From Funneliformis mosseae (lineage: Eukaryota > Glomeromycota > Glomeromycetes > Glomerales > Glomeraceae), in assembly GCA_910592005.1 (NCBI GenBank), contig CAJVPP010001457.1:1-19867 (forward strand): a stretch of DNA of 19,867 nucleotides, written 5' to 3'. A program made the translations under genes and the position numbers. The notes below the pieces were generated by a model. That model was not told the DNA's origin. It saw nothing but the letters and a program-made list of their open reading frames with translations, and did no database searches. Each line of letters begins with the position of its first letter. Position 1 is the stretch's first letter. Shown piece by piece: positions 1 through 9,300 of the stretch.

Positions 1-418
1 CTTATAGAATCAGATGGTGACTACACAATATATTAATTTTAGTTAGTTAGTTATGTATTTTTTAAATAAAAAAAAAATTTTGAATTTACTTACTTGTAGT
101 CAGAGTTAGAGGTGGTCGGATACTTATGACCGCTACTGTAGTTTCATATTTAGAATCTGAATCAACTAAATTATAAAGAATATTGTTGAGATTATATGAT
201 TTTTTAATAGTCTAACTCAAAAAATTTGATGATATTAGACAGGCTAGAATAAATGATACTAATTAACGAAATTTATTATTATCTAGAGATACTGGTATAC
301 GTCGATTAGAAATTTTTATTCTACTAATAGAATTTTATTTGACATTATTATTTAACTTTAACTTTAGCATTAATAATATCACGTACTTTTATAGCTTAAT
401 TAAACTAAAAGATTAAGC
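1..418. other. AT-rich intergenic DNA, no gene seen
   Basis: No open frame of useful length and no recognised motif on either strand. The sequence is dominated by A/T runs and short TAA-rich stretches. It precedes the decayed transposon and may be part of older repeat debris, but nothing in it supports a specific call. Confidence 0.5.
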
Positions 419-461
419 ATGTCTCGATTTAACAAAAAAAAATGTTGCATTAAAAAATGCA

Positions 462-2654
462 AATCAGAATAAGAAAAAAAAATTGTTACAGAGCTTGAGG
501 AAGTTTTATATATTGCTTAACTTATTTGTAAAAATGATATATTAAATAAATTTTTTTTTAGAATTGAGAGTAATGCAGAAATAGACATATTAAAAGAATA
601 ATTAAAAATGGATTTGGATAAGACTTTTAATGAAATAGATTAAGAAAATGATGATATAAATGATTGGAAAAGTGATATTGATTTAGAATTAGAATAAAAT
701 ATATAAAATAGACTTTTGAAGGTGGATTTTGAATTGAAGTGAAGACTGAATACTAAATTAAAAAAGGAAAAGCATGGTTTTTATAAAGTAAGTAAAATAT
801 CAAAGTTAACTTATTATGATAAATGGGAATCTAGTGACTTATGGACAAAAGTAGCAAAGGGAATTCAAAAATTAGAATGATTTTTTAGTTAGTAAAATGA
901 ATTAATATAAGAAAGTTTTCAAGATAAAGAAGAAGAAACCTTTATGCTTATTTGGCTAACAGAAGATATGGTTTTAAATTTGAAGAAAAATTTAAAGAAA
1001 AATTTTAATGGGATGTTAGCAAAAGAGTATATTAAGAAAGGGTTGTATTTGAATATCTTATATATTTATTAAATGAAGATAAGAAAATGAAGGCAAGTAT
1101 GGATTTGGTAAATATGATATATAATAGTAATAGCAAATCAAAGGCTACTTGGATTTTGGCAGATAATAAAATATTAGTACATTAATAATGTTTTCCTCTA
1201 TTTCATTGGGAAAAATATTAGAAGGTTAGCAGAATTATTGATGATAAAGATATTGCTAAAATATGTCATAAGTAGATTTAAAAAAATGAAAGTTATATAA
1301 CTCTACATTAATTTAAAAAATTTATTTAAGATATATTATTACCAAAAATTGGTATTAATAAGAATACAATTAGTATAAGTACTGCAAGAAGATGGTTGAA
1401 TGTACTTGTATACTATTATTAATAACAAAAACAAGAAATATATTATGACAAACATGAGAGAGAAGATGTTATAGAATATTGAAATATATTTTTATTATAA
1501 ATGACTGAACTTGAAAAATATATAGTAATATATAAAGGAGATAATATAAAGAAAGTTGGTCCTTCATTAACTTCAAAACAAAAATAATATATATTAATAA
1601 TTCATAATGAATGCATTTTCTATTCAAATGATGAAAAATATGGAATATAGATTAAGTTAAGTGAATTACTATTATGTAAAAAGGGTAATGAAAAATCAAT
1701 TATAGTAAGTGAGTTTTTAACTGAAGTTTGTGAAAGATTTAAACTAACTGTTAAACAAATTGAGAGCTATCCTGATATTCTAAAAAAAGCATGAGTATAT
1801 TTAAAGCTAAAAAAGAATGATGAAGAATATTAGATAGCTGAATATCTTATTGAATAAGTTGAATATAAAGTCATTCCTATATTTGAAACCTTATTTCCAA
1901 ATTGTGTTAGAGTATTTACTTTTGACAATAGTTTAAATCATTTTACATTTACTTCTGATGTATTGGTTACAAAAAAAATGAATATTAAACCTGGTGAAAA
2001 TGCACTAAAAATGCATGATACCTTTTGGGATTTAAATAATAAAAGATAAAGTATAAATTCTGGTTAGCTAAAAAGTATAAAATAAGTTTTAATTGAATGA
2101 GGATTGTGAAAAAAAATATGATAAAAGAATGCAAATTATGTAAAAGCAAAATTGATGATTCTCTATATTTAGATTATTATAGAAGACAAATCATATCTTT
2201 TTAACCAGATTTTTTAGCTCAAAAATCTGCATTTGTTGAAATAATTGAAAATACCAATCACATTTGTGTATTTTTTCCAAAATTTAAACTTTATTAAATA
2301 TTATTGGAGAGCAGCCAAATAATATATATATAAAACAATTATAATTATACATAGTCTCTTGTATTTTAAATTTTATAGATTTAATAACTATTCGTAGATT
2401 TGCAAAAAAGATATGATGATATATGGATTTATTTAAGCATAGAATACAAGTAAGTTAGCAGAATATGCTACTAAGAAATATAAATTACATAGAAAAATTC
2501 TTGAAAATGTATTAGAAGAATAATTATATAACAAGATTTTTTTAATTTAAAAATTTTCTTTTGCTTTATAATTTAATAATTTAAACTATAATCAATAAAT
2601 CAATAATTTTGATATCAATTCACATGTAATTTTAATTACGTGCTTATTCTGATT
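462..2654 (+). mobile_element. Candidate full extent of a decayed DDE DNA transposon
   Basis: A 12 bp perfect inverted repeat flanks the transposase pseudogene: AATCAGAATAAG at 462-473 and its reverse complement CTTATTCTGATT at 2643-2654. They lie about 135 bp before the first recognisable codons and about 120 bp after the stop, a layout typical of a cut-and-paste element with terminal inverted repeats of roughly 2.2 kb. The left copy overlaps a small perfect hairpin (TTGCATT/AATGCAA, 445-462). No clear target-site duplication is visible. In DNA this AT-rich a 12 bp match can arise by chance, so the boundaries are tentative while the transposase itself is not. Confidence 0.4.
608..2523 (+). 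pseudogene. Decayed DDE transposase of a family common in Glomeromycotina
   Basis: The reading frame runs in frame 2 from 608 to about 1060, in frame 1 from about 1081 to 2100 and in frame 3 from about 2127 to 2300, with a final fragment at about 2449-2523. Recognisable blocks are K-H-G-F-Y-K-V-S-K-I (766 on), an S-T-A-R-R-W-L-type block (about 1378-1400), H-E-R-E-D-V-x-E-Y (about 1453), H-N-E-C-I-F-Y-S-N-D (1603-1632, where the first catalytic Asp of H-D-E is now Asn), F-D-N-S-x-N-H (1921-1941, second Asp kept), P-D-F-L-A-Q-K (about 2197) and Y-W-R-A-A-K (about 2302), where the F-I-E carrying the third acidic residue is lost by a small deletion or frameshift. The tail, K-L-A-E-Y-A-T-K-K-Y, ends at TAA 2521-2523. 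About 17 in-frame stops, mostly TAA/TAG, lie in the central kilobase, which shows no indels. It cannot encode an active transposase. Family placement is from recalled motifs; a relationship to the Tc1/mariner-like DDE group is only a guess. Confidence 0.82.
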
Positions 2655-3259
2655 AGATAAAGATCACATAATATATTTATGATTGGCAAAAAAAAATTCA
2701 GACTATTTGACTTTTAGATAATCTGCATCATACTTTTTGGGAATGACATATTTTGGTTATTATAATTCAAAAAATTTTGATCATTTTCATTGATTTCAAT
2801 GCTTGATTATTTAATGATATATCACTAATTTCATTTTTATATTAAATACTTCACTATTTTTAGCAGTAGATATGTAAAAATTAACATGTTGACTATAAGC
2901 GGATCTAGTAAAAAAGATTCTTAAACAAAATGGATATTGAAATATCATTTTAAAAATATTTTTTTTAGATATTCTTAATTTTTAAATTAGTTTATTAATA
3001 TATTATTTTCACAGTTTTTTGTATAAAATATAATTATATTTATATACAAATTTAATATTAATTATTTTTAGCTATTAAACTAATGCTATTTCAGTTGATA
3101 TTTTTAGACATTACAAAAATGATAAAATTAATTCAGAAAAAAGTCTTTAGTATATGCACGTAAAATAAAATAATAACACAAATAATTTTATTTGTTAATA
3201 GTAATCATTTTGTGTTGTATAAAAAAAATTGTAAAATACTTTGATCATAAGTATATATA
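2655..3259. other. AT-rich spacer between the transposon remnant and the tandem repeat
   Basis: No open frame, RNA gene or recognisable repeat was found. The sequence is extremely A/T-rich with isolated TATATA tracts. The last 100 bases grade into diverged versions of the downstream tandem repeat (for example AAAATACTTTGATCATAA near 3233). Confidence 0.5.
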
Positions 3260-3840
3260 AATGTTTAAAATATATCACAATTATAATGTATTGCAAAAAT
3301 TATAAAATGCTTTAACTGTAAATTTTTATAAATTATACAGTTTATAAATATTTTGAAGTACTTTATTTAGTAATATATTATAATTATAATATACTGTAAA
3401 AGTTATAAAATACTTCAACTATAAACTTTTGTAAAGTAAATATTATAAAGTATTTTGTTTAGTAGTATATCATAATTATAATGTAATACAAACTTATAAA
3501 ATGTTTTAACCATAAACTTTTGTAAATTATACAGTTTATAAATATTATGAAGTATCTTATTTAGTAATATATCATAATTATAATATATTACAAAAATTAC
3601 AAAATTATTCAATTGTAAACTTTTGTAAATTATACAGTTTGTAAATATTACATAGTATTTTATCTAGTAATATATCATAATTATAATGTAATACAAATTT
3701 ATAAAATATTTTGAATGTAAACTTTTGTAAATTATACAGTATGTTAATATTATAGAGTACATTAACAGTAATATTATAAAATTATTATATTTTGCAAAAA
3801 TTATAAAATACTTATATAAACTATACAAATTTATAAGTTT
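3260..3840 (+). repeat. Minisatellite-like tandem array, unit about 102-103 bp, 5-6 copies
   Basis: The anchor AATTATAAT starts at 3279, 3382, 3474, 3576 and 3679, with a degenerate copy near 3780. Spacings are 103, 92, 102, 103 and about 101. The short unit (3382-3474) lacks about 11 bp of the TTATACAGTTT segment. Each unit carries, in order, CATAATTATAATGTA, ACAAATTTATAAAATA, AAACTTTTGTAAATTATACA and AATATTATGAAGTA-like blocks. Copies differ by scattered substitutions, so the array is not recent. Any small reading frame across it (such as minus 3415-3612) is a product of the repeat and not a gene. Confidence 0.9.
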
Positions 3841-4669
3841 TATATAACTTTATACTATTTTAAATTTCCTGATGAATGTTTAGGAATAATTTCTTTAATT
3901 AAAACTAAAAAAGCAAGATAATTATAAAAAGATAATTACTATATTAGCAAATTATAAAGGTTAGAGATAGAGTCATAAGCTTTAGTTAAATCATAAAAAA
4001 TTGTTAAGAATTTGTGATAATAGCTTACATTTTAAATCAGAAAATAAGATATTTTTAAATGTAGTTGAAGGATTTATCTGCACATTCATATTAAAATAAA
4101 GCCAAGATGAATGAAAGAGATTATAGTATAGTGATTTTAAAACTTATATAATGGAAAGCATTTTTAGCAATCTTTAAATTTTTTTAATGATCAAAGCTTT
4201 TTATGAAGTATGAACATAGGTAATATTATCATTGATATAAAGATAGTAGCAAACTAATTAACAGAAAATTGTTTATATCTATTAATTAAGTGTAGTAGTT
4301 TAAATTTATTAAATACTATGAAGTACAATATGTTTTTATGAACAAATGAATAGAAATACAAAATTTTTACTTCTTTATATTGATAATAAAATTGATCTAA
4401 ATATCATATATCAAATATAAGAGCTTTGAAGTTGTAGCAATTTTTGCTAATTGGTTAACTTTGTAATTAAATAAATCATTTGAATGTATTTTGACTTTAA
4501 GGAATCAGATATCAAAATTCTAAGACTTAATGATATTAAATAGACTAAATCATAGAGGAAAATTACTAATTTTCAAAAAGAGTAAGTTAATAGTAAGATG
4601 ATCAGAATCCTTTTGAATTAGAATTATTAAATGATTACTTATGAATCAATTTTGATAATCACTTAATAA
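3841..4669. other. AT-rich DNA, possible unrecognisable TE debris
   Basis: No intact gene. The plus strand has relatively more G than C and many TAA/TAG triplets inside otherwise codon-like stretches, as in the upstream transposase pseudogene, which hints at further decayed element sequence. I could not recognise any protein motif, so this stays undefined. Confidence 0.4.
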
Positions 4670-5030
4670 TTGATAGGAGTGATAATTACCATAGTAAAAA
4701 TAGCTGCTAACTTTGCAGCTAAAGAAGAAGAAAAGAAAGTGATAAAAGCAATCATAAATGAAACTATTAGTAAATCTAAATATGTTTGTAATCAAGTAAG
4801 ACCCATTCTGATTGAGAAAGAACTGAAGCTAGAAAGTAAACCATTTGTAAAAAATTCTAAAATTGATGCAACTAAGAACTGTTAAAAAAGAGTTAATAAA
4901 CTATTCAAATGGGTAAAAGTGATAAACTGCGAGATTAAGAAAGAAAGTGTAAGATAGTGAAATATAATAAGAGATGATATAATAAATGAAAAATTGATTT
5001 TTAAATGAGAATAAAAAGATATTTCTTTTA
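4670..5030 (+). pseudogene. Short decayed frame of unknown family, Lys/Glu-rich
   Basis: An open stretch from 4670 to the TAA ending at 4885 encodes 71 residues rich in Lys, Glu and Ile (it contains A-K-E-E-E-K-K-V-I-K and Q-V-R-P-I-L-I-E-K). The same frame continues past that stop with plausible codons to about 5030, broken only by TAA, TAG and TGA. There is no ATG at its start (it begins TTG), no splice logic and no recognised domain. It is best read as a fragment of a degraded coding sequence, perhaps part of the same element as the next frame. It could also be chance. Confidence 0.3.
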
Positions 5031-5668
5031 AAAGAGGTAAGGACTATAAATAGACCAAATTCTCTCTATTATTATGAATAGCAATTTCTATATAGGACTT
5101 AATAAGTATTATCAGTACATACTTGTTGATAGATAACTTCACTTAATTATGCCTAAATATTGTAGTAATATTGAGGACACAACTATCACAGCCTTGTAAA
5201 ATTACTTTGTTATCAATATTAATCAAGTAAAATAAATGTTTGACAGATGTAAAGCTTTTCTCAATTTTTATGATTTGATCAAATACTACATTATTAAGAC
5301 TTAGATTGGTTTTCAGGTATTAATAAAAGGAGATACCAGAGAATAACTGTATCTTAAGTTATGAGAAAATGATTTATCTGATGGTAATTGTTATCATGTA
5401 TTGATATTGAGAGTTCATTAGATAGTAATATACTACTGTAGAATTCTCCCCTTTTGAGAAACTGAAGGGAAGAATCTAAAATCTGTGAAAGTAAACATGT
5501 AGTTGCTTTCATAGTTGACCAATTATTCAATGAATATCAAGAAATATTTAGCAAAGGTGCCATTTTCCTATAATTACTTGGGATAATAGTGCGAATGGTA
5601 TTAATGCCACCTTGTATATTATAACAACAATGATTTGGAGTCAAAATACTGATATTGCAGGGATCCAA
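5011..5668 (+). pseudogene. Decayed reading frame of unknown family, interrupted only by stops
   Basis: Frame 1 reads as protein-like sequence for over 600 bp without needing any frameshift, and is broken by roughly a dozen TAA, TAG and TGA codons. Blocks include M-N-S-N-F-Y-I-G-L-N (from 5074), L-I-K-G-D-T-R-E (about 5323), L-S-D-G-N-C-Y-H-V-L (about 5374) and, near the end, C-E-W-Y, Y-N-N-N-D-L-E-S-K-Y and Y-C-R-D-P (about 5590-5665). I do not recognise the family. It ends where the Fanzor/TnpB-like remnant begins, in a different frame, so it may be a separate element or a highly diverged 5' part of that one. Confidence 0.4.
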
Positions 5669-5858
5669 TCTTTAAAAATTTTTGGTAGCGAATATGCATT
5701 TCTTCACAAAATCAAGTCAGCAAGAAACTCTTCCAAATCAACTTGAATATGATAGTCGTCTTGTTGTAAATCGCCTTGGAGAATTTTACCTTTGCATACT
5801 TAAACCACTTGAAATATGGACCGAAAACCAAGGTCCTTTATTTTTAGGAATGCAAGAA

Positions 5859-6035
5859 AAGGGTTTTATTTATTTTATTAAATAATCTTATATTTTTATA
5901 TCATTATACAATAATATAGAATAAAACCTTAATAATATTAATTTGGGAGGTTTGCTATTAAAATCATGTTACGAACATAGTAAATCATATGATCCGTAAC
6001 GTGACTTTAATCATTTAATTAATGATTTAATAGGA
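5859..6035 (+). mobile_element. Foldback-like insertion inside the Fanzor remnant
   Basis: About 170 bp with no Fanzor similarity separates the E-N-Q-G-P block from the RuvC-I block, where family members have only a short linker. It is densely self-complementary: AAGGGTTTTATT (5859-5870) pairs with AATAAAACCTT (5920-5930); CATGTTACG (5965-5973) pairs with CGTAACGTG (5995-6003) at 8 of 9; ATCATATGAT (5984-5993) is a perfect palindrome; and AATCATT (6009-6015) pairs with AATGATT (6021-6027). Part of it recurs at 18890. This suggests a small non-autonomous or foldback insertion. No clear target-site duplication was found, so the ends are approximate. Confidence 0.5.
5952..5997 (+). repeat. Dispersed 46 bp repeat, copy 1
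   Basis: Matches 18890-18935 at 44 of 46 positions in the same orientation; the only differences are two adjacent bases after TTGCTATTAAAATC. It contains the palindrome ATCATATGAT and lies inside the insertion that splits the Fanzor remnant. The flanks of the two copies do not match, so this is a conserved core or end of a dispersed element and not part of a long duplication. Confidence 0.85.
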
Positions 6036-6752
6036 AGGAGTAATTCCAGACGTGCGTACATTCATGACTGGTTATGATCCAAGTGGAAAAGCTATTGAAT
6101 GAGGAAAAAATGATATTAATAGAATTTATCGGCTTTCCCAGACGTATGACAAAATCCAAAAGCAAGCATGACTCTATTCATGGAAAAGTACACAAACGAA
6201 AACGATACAAGCTTCGCAAAGGTCATGCTTCGTATACATAAAAAAATCCGTTGTCTTATTAATGATTGCCCCCATAAACTTGCCAAATGGCTGTGTCAAT
6301 ATTATCGTATTATTTTGTTGCCTGAGTTTAAGACACAGGGAATGGTTATGCGAGGAAAACGGCTGATTCGTTCTAAGACTGCACGGATGATGTTAACATG
6401 GTCCCACTTCCGATTCCGCAATTTCTTTTACATAAGGTTCGTGAGCATCCATGGTGTCATGTAATTATATGTACTGAAGAATATACCAGTAAGACATGTG
6501 GGTGCTGTAGTCATATCCATCGAAAATTGGGTGAATCCAAAGTGTTCCGTTGCCCCAGTTGAGCTTGATCGGGATATCAATGGTGCTCGAAATATATTAC
6601 TTCGCTATCTCACCCTGCTATATCCCAAGAGTCGGTTTATGCCGGCGCTGGGACCTACCTCTGGGATCTTCATGATCCTTGCAGAACATGTATATTTCCT
6701 TATTGGGCATGATCAGTTTACGGATTTGATCTACAAAGCGTTTCCAAATTAG

Positions 6753-6994
6753 GGTTTGGTTTCGGGATCACCTCTGACAAGTTTCAAATTTGGGAAAATA
6801 ATTACTCCGAAACGTAATTACACAAACACATTTACAAAAAAGACATTAACAATTTTTTTTTGGTCATTAATTAACGTTGCAGTAACTTTGATTTATTCAA
6901 GATCATATCCGACAAATTTATTTTAGGAATACGAGTAGGAATAAATAAATAAATAATATGATACATGATATTTGTACAGTACATGGATTTGTCA
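6753..6994. other. Spacer between Fanzor remnant and kinase 3' end
   Basis: It holds a 7 bp perfect hairpin, TAATTAC/GTAATTA (6799-6820, 8-nt loop), and a near-direct repeat TTTCCAAATTAGGG (about 6741) / TTTCAAATTTGGG (about 6782). In Fanzor/TnpB elements the guide RNA scaffold and right end lie at this side of the gene, so this is where a remnant of them would be expected. The sequence alone does not prove it. The rest is AT-rich 3' flank of the minus-strand kinase gene. Confidence 0.35.
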
Positions 6995-8395
6995 TTATAT
7001 AACTTCGTCATCAGAATTTATAGAAAAATAGCTTTCTCTTTTTAATACATCTTCAAAATTTAGTAATCTACTAGTATAAAAAGCATCCGAATTTTTTACG
7101 CGAGTATTCATCTTGACAAGTTCCAACATTGGTAAAACCTCATCAGCGTCCATAAAAGCCTTTTGTACTTGATATAATTTATCACCAGTATTATTGATGC
7201 ATTTCCACCAATCACTAAAAACATATAATAATTCTTTAGCATTTGGACGTGATGAGGGATTCGTATTACAACAATCTAATGCTAATCTGATGTAAACATG
7301 TGGTAAACTTTGAGAAATTTGTGGACGGGAACCTTTAACAATTTCCAAGGCCAATTGAGAGTCATGTTTACGATCTGAAAAGAGGGGTAAACCATTTGAT
7401 AATTCGATCATTAACATTCCTATACTATAGATATCCGATTCTTTTGTAGGGGGATGTCCAAGGATCACTTCAGGTGCCATATAAGGTAGAACCCCATAAA
7501 CGTCCCTTTTATGATTAATCTTTGTTGAATAATGATTTGCGGGTAAAGATAATCCAGCATCAGTCAAGGTCGACGAAGTTTCTCTTTGATTAATTCCCAA
7601 TTGTAAAATATTTCCCGGATGAATATTACCATGAACGTGACCAGATTTATGAATGGTGAGCAAACTTGAAGCTATATCACAAAGCCACCAAATTTTTTCG
7701 GACCATTGAAATGAAGAAAAGTTCGTATTTAATAAAGTACGTAAATTTCCATGTGCCGTATATTGAATGACCAACATATACTCTCCGTTAGATGGATCAC
7801 GAGTTAAACCATAAAATTTCAACGAAGATTGTTCCCTTTTTTTTGAAGACAAACTACATCGATAATAAGATTTTAACCGTTTAATATAACCATCGGTCAT
7901 TTCTTGAGAATCTTTAATGCGTTTAAGCGCCACGGTGATCGCATCGCTACGCGGGCATTGCATTCGACTTTTACGTGTCATAGTAAAACCATCAAGCCTA
8001 CTATTTTAACCAATCAAAGAAATTCAAACATTAGTAACACATCAGTGACGCATTGCATGCAGCATTGCCATAGTAAGCAAAGATCATACCAACCTTCCTT
8101 GAATCCAAGTGGCGGAATAAACCACACTAAAATTTCCTTCACCGACTTCTTTTACATCTTGAAATTGATCGTAAGGAATCCATTCCAAATAAGGATCCGA
8201 CCAATTATTTGCTTTGCTTTGAGTTCGTTTGATAAATTTATCGATTCCCAAATGACCGCTGGATACAGATTTCATTGTACATTTTTTACACCATCCATCG
8301 CTGTCCAGGTATCGTAATAAATGTTGACATTTTGAGGTCAATTGTTGGGTTTCAATGTATCTCGCCGCTGTGTTTAAGTAAGTTTCGTTTCCCAT
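6995..8395 (-). CDS. Two-exon kinase-like protein, probable pseudokinase, 434 aa
   Basis: Exon 1 is 8395-8094, the intron 8093-7998 and exon 2 7997-6995. The intron is 96 nt with donor GTTGGT, acceptor TAG and a TTACTAATG branch site, and it joins the frames cleanly across an AGG codon (residue 101). A canonical-looking GTATGA donor 4 nt further on would give an immediate stop. The N-terminus has C-K-K-C (residues 36-39) and the I-D-K-F-I and L-E-W-I-P-Y signature typical of the expanded Rhizophagus kinases. Kinase landmarks are the Gly loop G-E-G-N-F-S-V-V (85-92), V-A-L-K with Lys126, catalytic loop H-G-N-I-H-P-G-N (223-230), D-A-G (247-249), A-P-E (275-277), D289 of S-D-I-Y-S-I-G, and R351. 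The tail has Y-T-S-R-L-L-N-F. The catalytic Asp of HRD is Asn225 (codon 7625-7627), while Lys126, Asn230 and Asp247 remain. It could bind ATP, but phosphotransfer is doubtful. There are no frameshifts, so it is probably expressed. Confidence 0.9.
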
Positions 8396-9300
8396 TATTG
8401 AAAATTAAATATATATAACAAGTAAGGTAGAATGAATTATTTCGTTAAGATAAAATTTTTTTTTTTTGGAAATATTATGTACAGGTTTTGATATCAAAAT
8501 ATCTTTTTTTTTTTAAAAAAAAAAAAAAATCGAAATATTAACTAGGAAGAAATATAAATTTCCAGAATTTATAAATCTTTATGTTATTAGATTAAACAAT
8601 GGAGCCTTTTTTTTTTTTAATTGCTTTAAAAGGGTCTGAAGAAAAAAAAAATTATGCCCAGATAAACAAGACATTTTATATTATTTCAAGATTTCTTATT
8701 TCATAATTCATGCATTACTGCGGTAAGTACATAACAATACTAAGCTTAAATTTTTTTTTTTTCAAATTTCGTTTTAAAAATAGGTATTATTGAAAAAATA
8801 AATAAGATTTTGACAACTCGAATAATACTTGAGATTTGTTTTATGTGTAATGTTGATTATGTTCTCAAATAAGTATTCTCAAATAAGTAGGTTATTTATT
8901 ATACCCGAATCTGATACTGTACTACGTCAACATGTGCATGCATCAACATCGGTTTACTTATTTACCATAATTGGTAACTTTACCCATTATTTGATCGTAA
9001 TTTTATTCTAGGAATGCTTGTGCGAGTGTAGGTCATTATTAAACAATAGGATTTTTAATTTTAGAAATAATTGTAATGAGGATTGTCTTAGTTTTAAAGT
9101 TATGGCGGCAACTTGGTAATTTAACATGCATGAAATTTCAGGGGGGATTAAGGTTTTAATATTTTAGAAGCTCATTCGAACAATAATTAATATCTACGTT
9201 CTCTAAACTTGGATTAACGCTAATCTTTGATGAAACCGATTAATTTTTAGATCATTTCATGATAAAGTTACAGCGACTATTGATGGCGTATAAATAACAG
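8396..9300. other. Intergenic: 5' flank of the kinase gene and AT-rich DNA
   Basis: It includes a TATATATA-like stretch just upstream of the minus-strand kinase start (about 8408-8417) and a self-complementary T11/A15 tract (8504-8529), the sort of poly(dA:dT) often found near fungal promoters. Beyond that are short frames only (for example 8829-9011 plus), with no recognised motif. I see no supported gene. Confidence 0.5.

Larger units (their letters stand above)
5670..6752 (+). pseudogene. Broken Fanzor/TnpB-like RNA-guided nuclease gene
   Basis: Intact members are eukaryotic relatives of IS605/IS607 TnpB: RNA-guided, RuvC-type DNA nucleases carried by transposons. Visible blocks in order are: Y-D-S-R-L-V-V-N-R-L-G-E-F-Y-L-C (5748 on, frame 3); an insertion at about 5866-6035; V-R-T-F-M-T-G-Y-D-P-S-G-K (6052 on, frame 1), which follows RuvC-I; a basic K-R-K-R-Y-K-L-R-K block (about 6194, frame 2); L-L-P-E-F with the RuvC-II Glu at 6324 (frame 3); S-K-T-A-R-M-M (about 6375); a zinc ribbon with C-x-x-C at 6497 and 6506 and C-P-S at 6551 (frame 2); and D-R-D-I-N-G-A-R-N, RuvC-III, at 6567 on (frame 3). 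The RuvC-I D-P-G reads I-P-D (6043-6051), so the catalytic Asp is missing. There is a TGA at 6100, frame changes near 6165, 6217, 6418 and 6560, and the last zinc Cys is destroyed. The remnant is richer in G+C than the DNA before it. Confidence 0.85.

Noticed and set aside
1081..2100. Ciliate-like genetic code (TAA/TAG read as Gln) in the transposase
   Set aside because: TGA codons also interrupt the frame, CAA codons for Gln coexist, catalytic residues are lost, and the neighbouring genes use standard stops. Mutation decay is the simpler reading.
3415..3612. Minus-strand 65-residue frame
   Set aside because: It lies wholly inside the tandem array and its own protein sequence repeats; it is a by-product of the repeat.
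445..3840. CRISPR array
   Set aside because: The repeated units near 3260-3840 are contiguous 102-103 bp tandem copies, not short repeats with unique spacers, and the sequence is eukaryotic.
7904..8317. Plus-strand 137-residue frame
   Set aside because: It overlaps the kinase gene on the opposite strand, covering its intron and both exon ends; it has no motif of its own.
9170..9190. tRNA B-box-like GTTCGAATG on the minus strand
   Set aside because: No A box, acceptor stem or anticodon arm could be found at the right distances.
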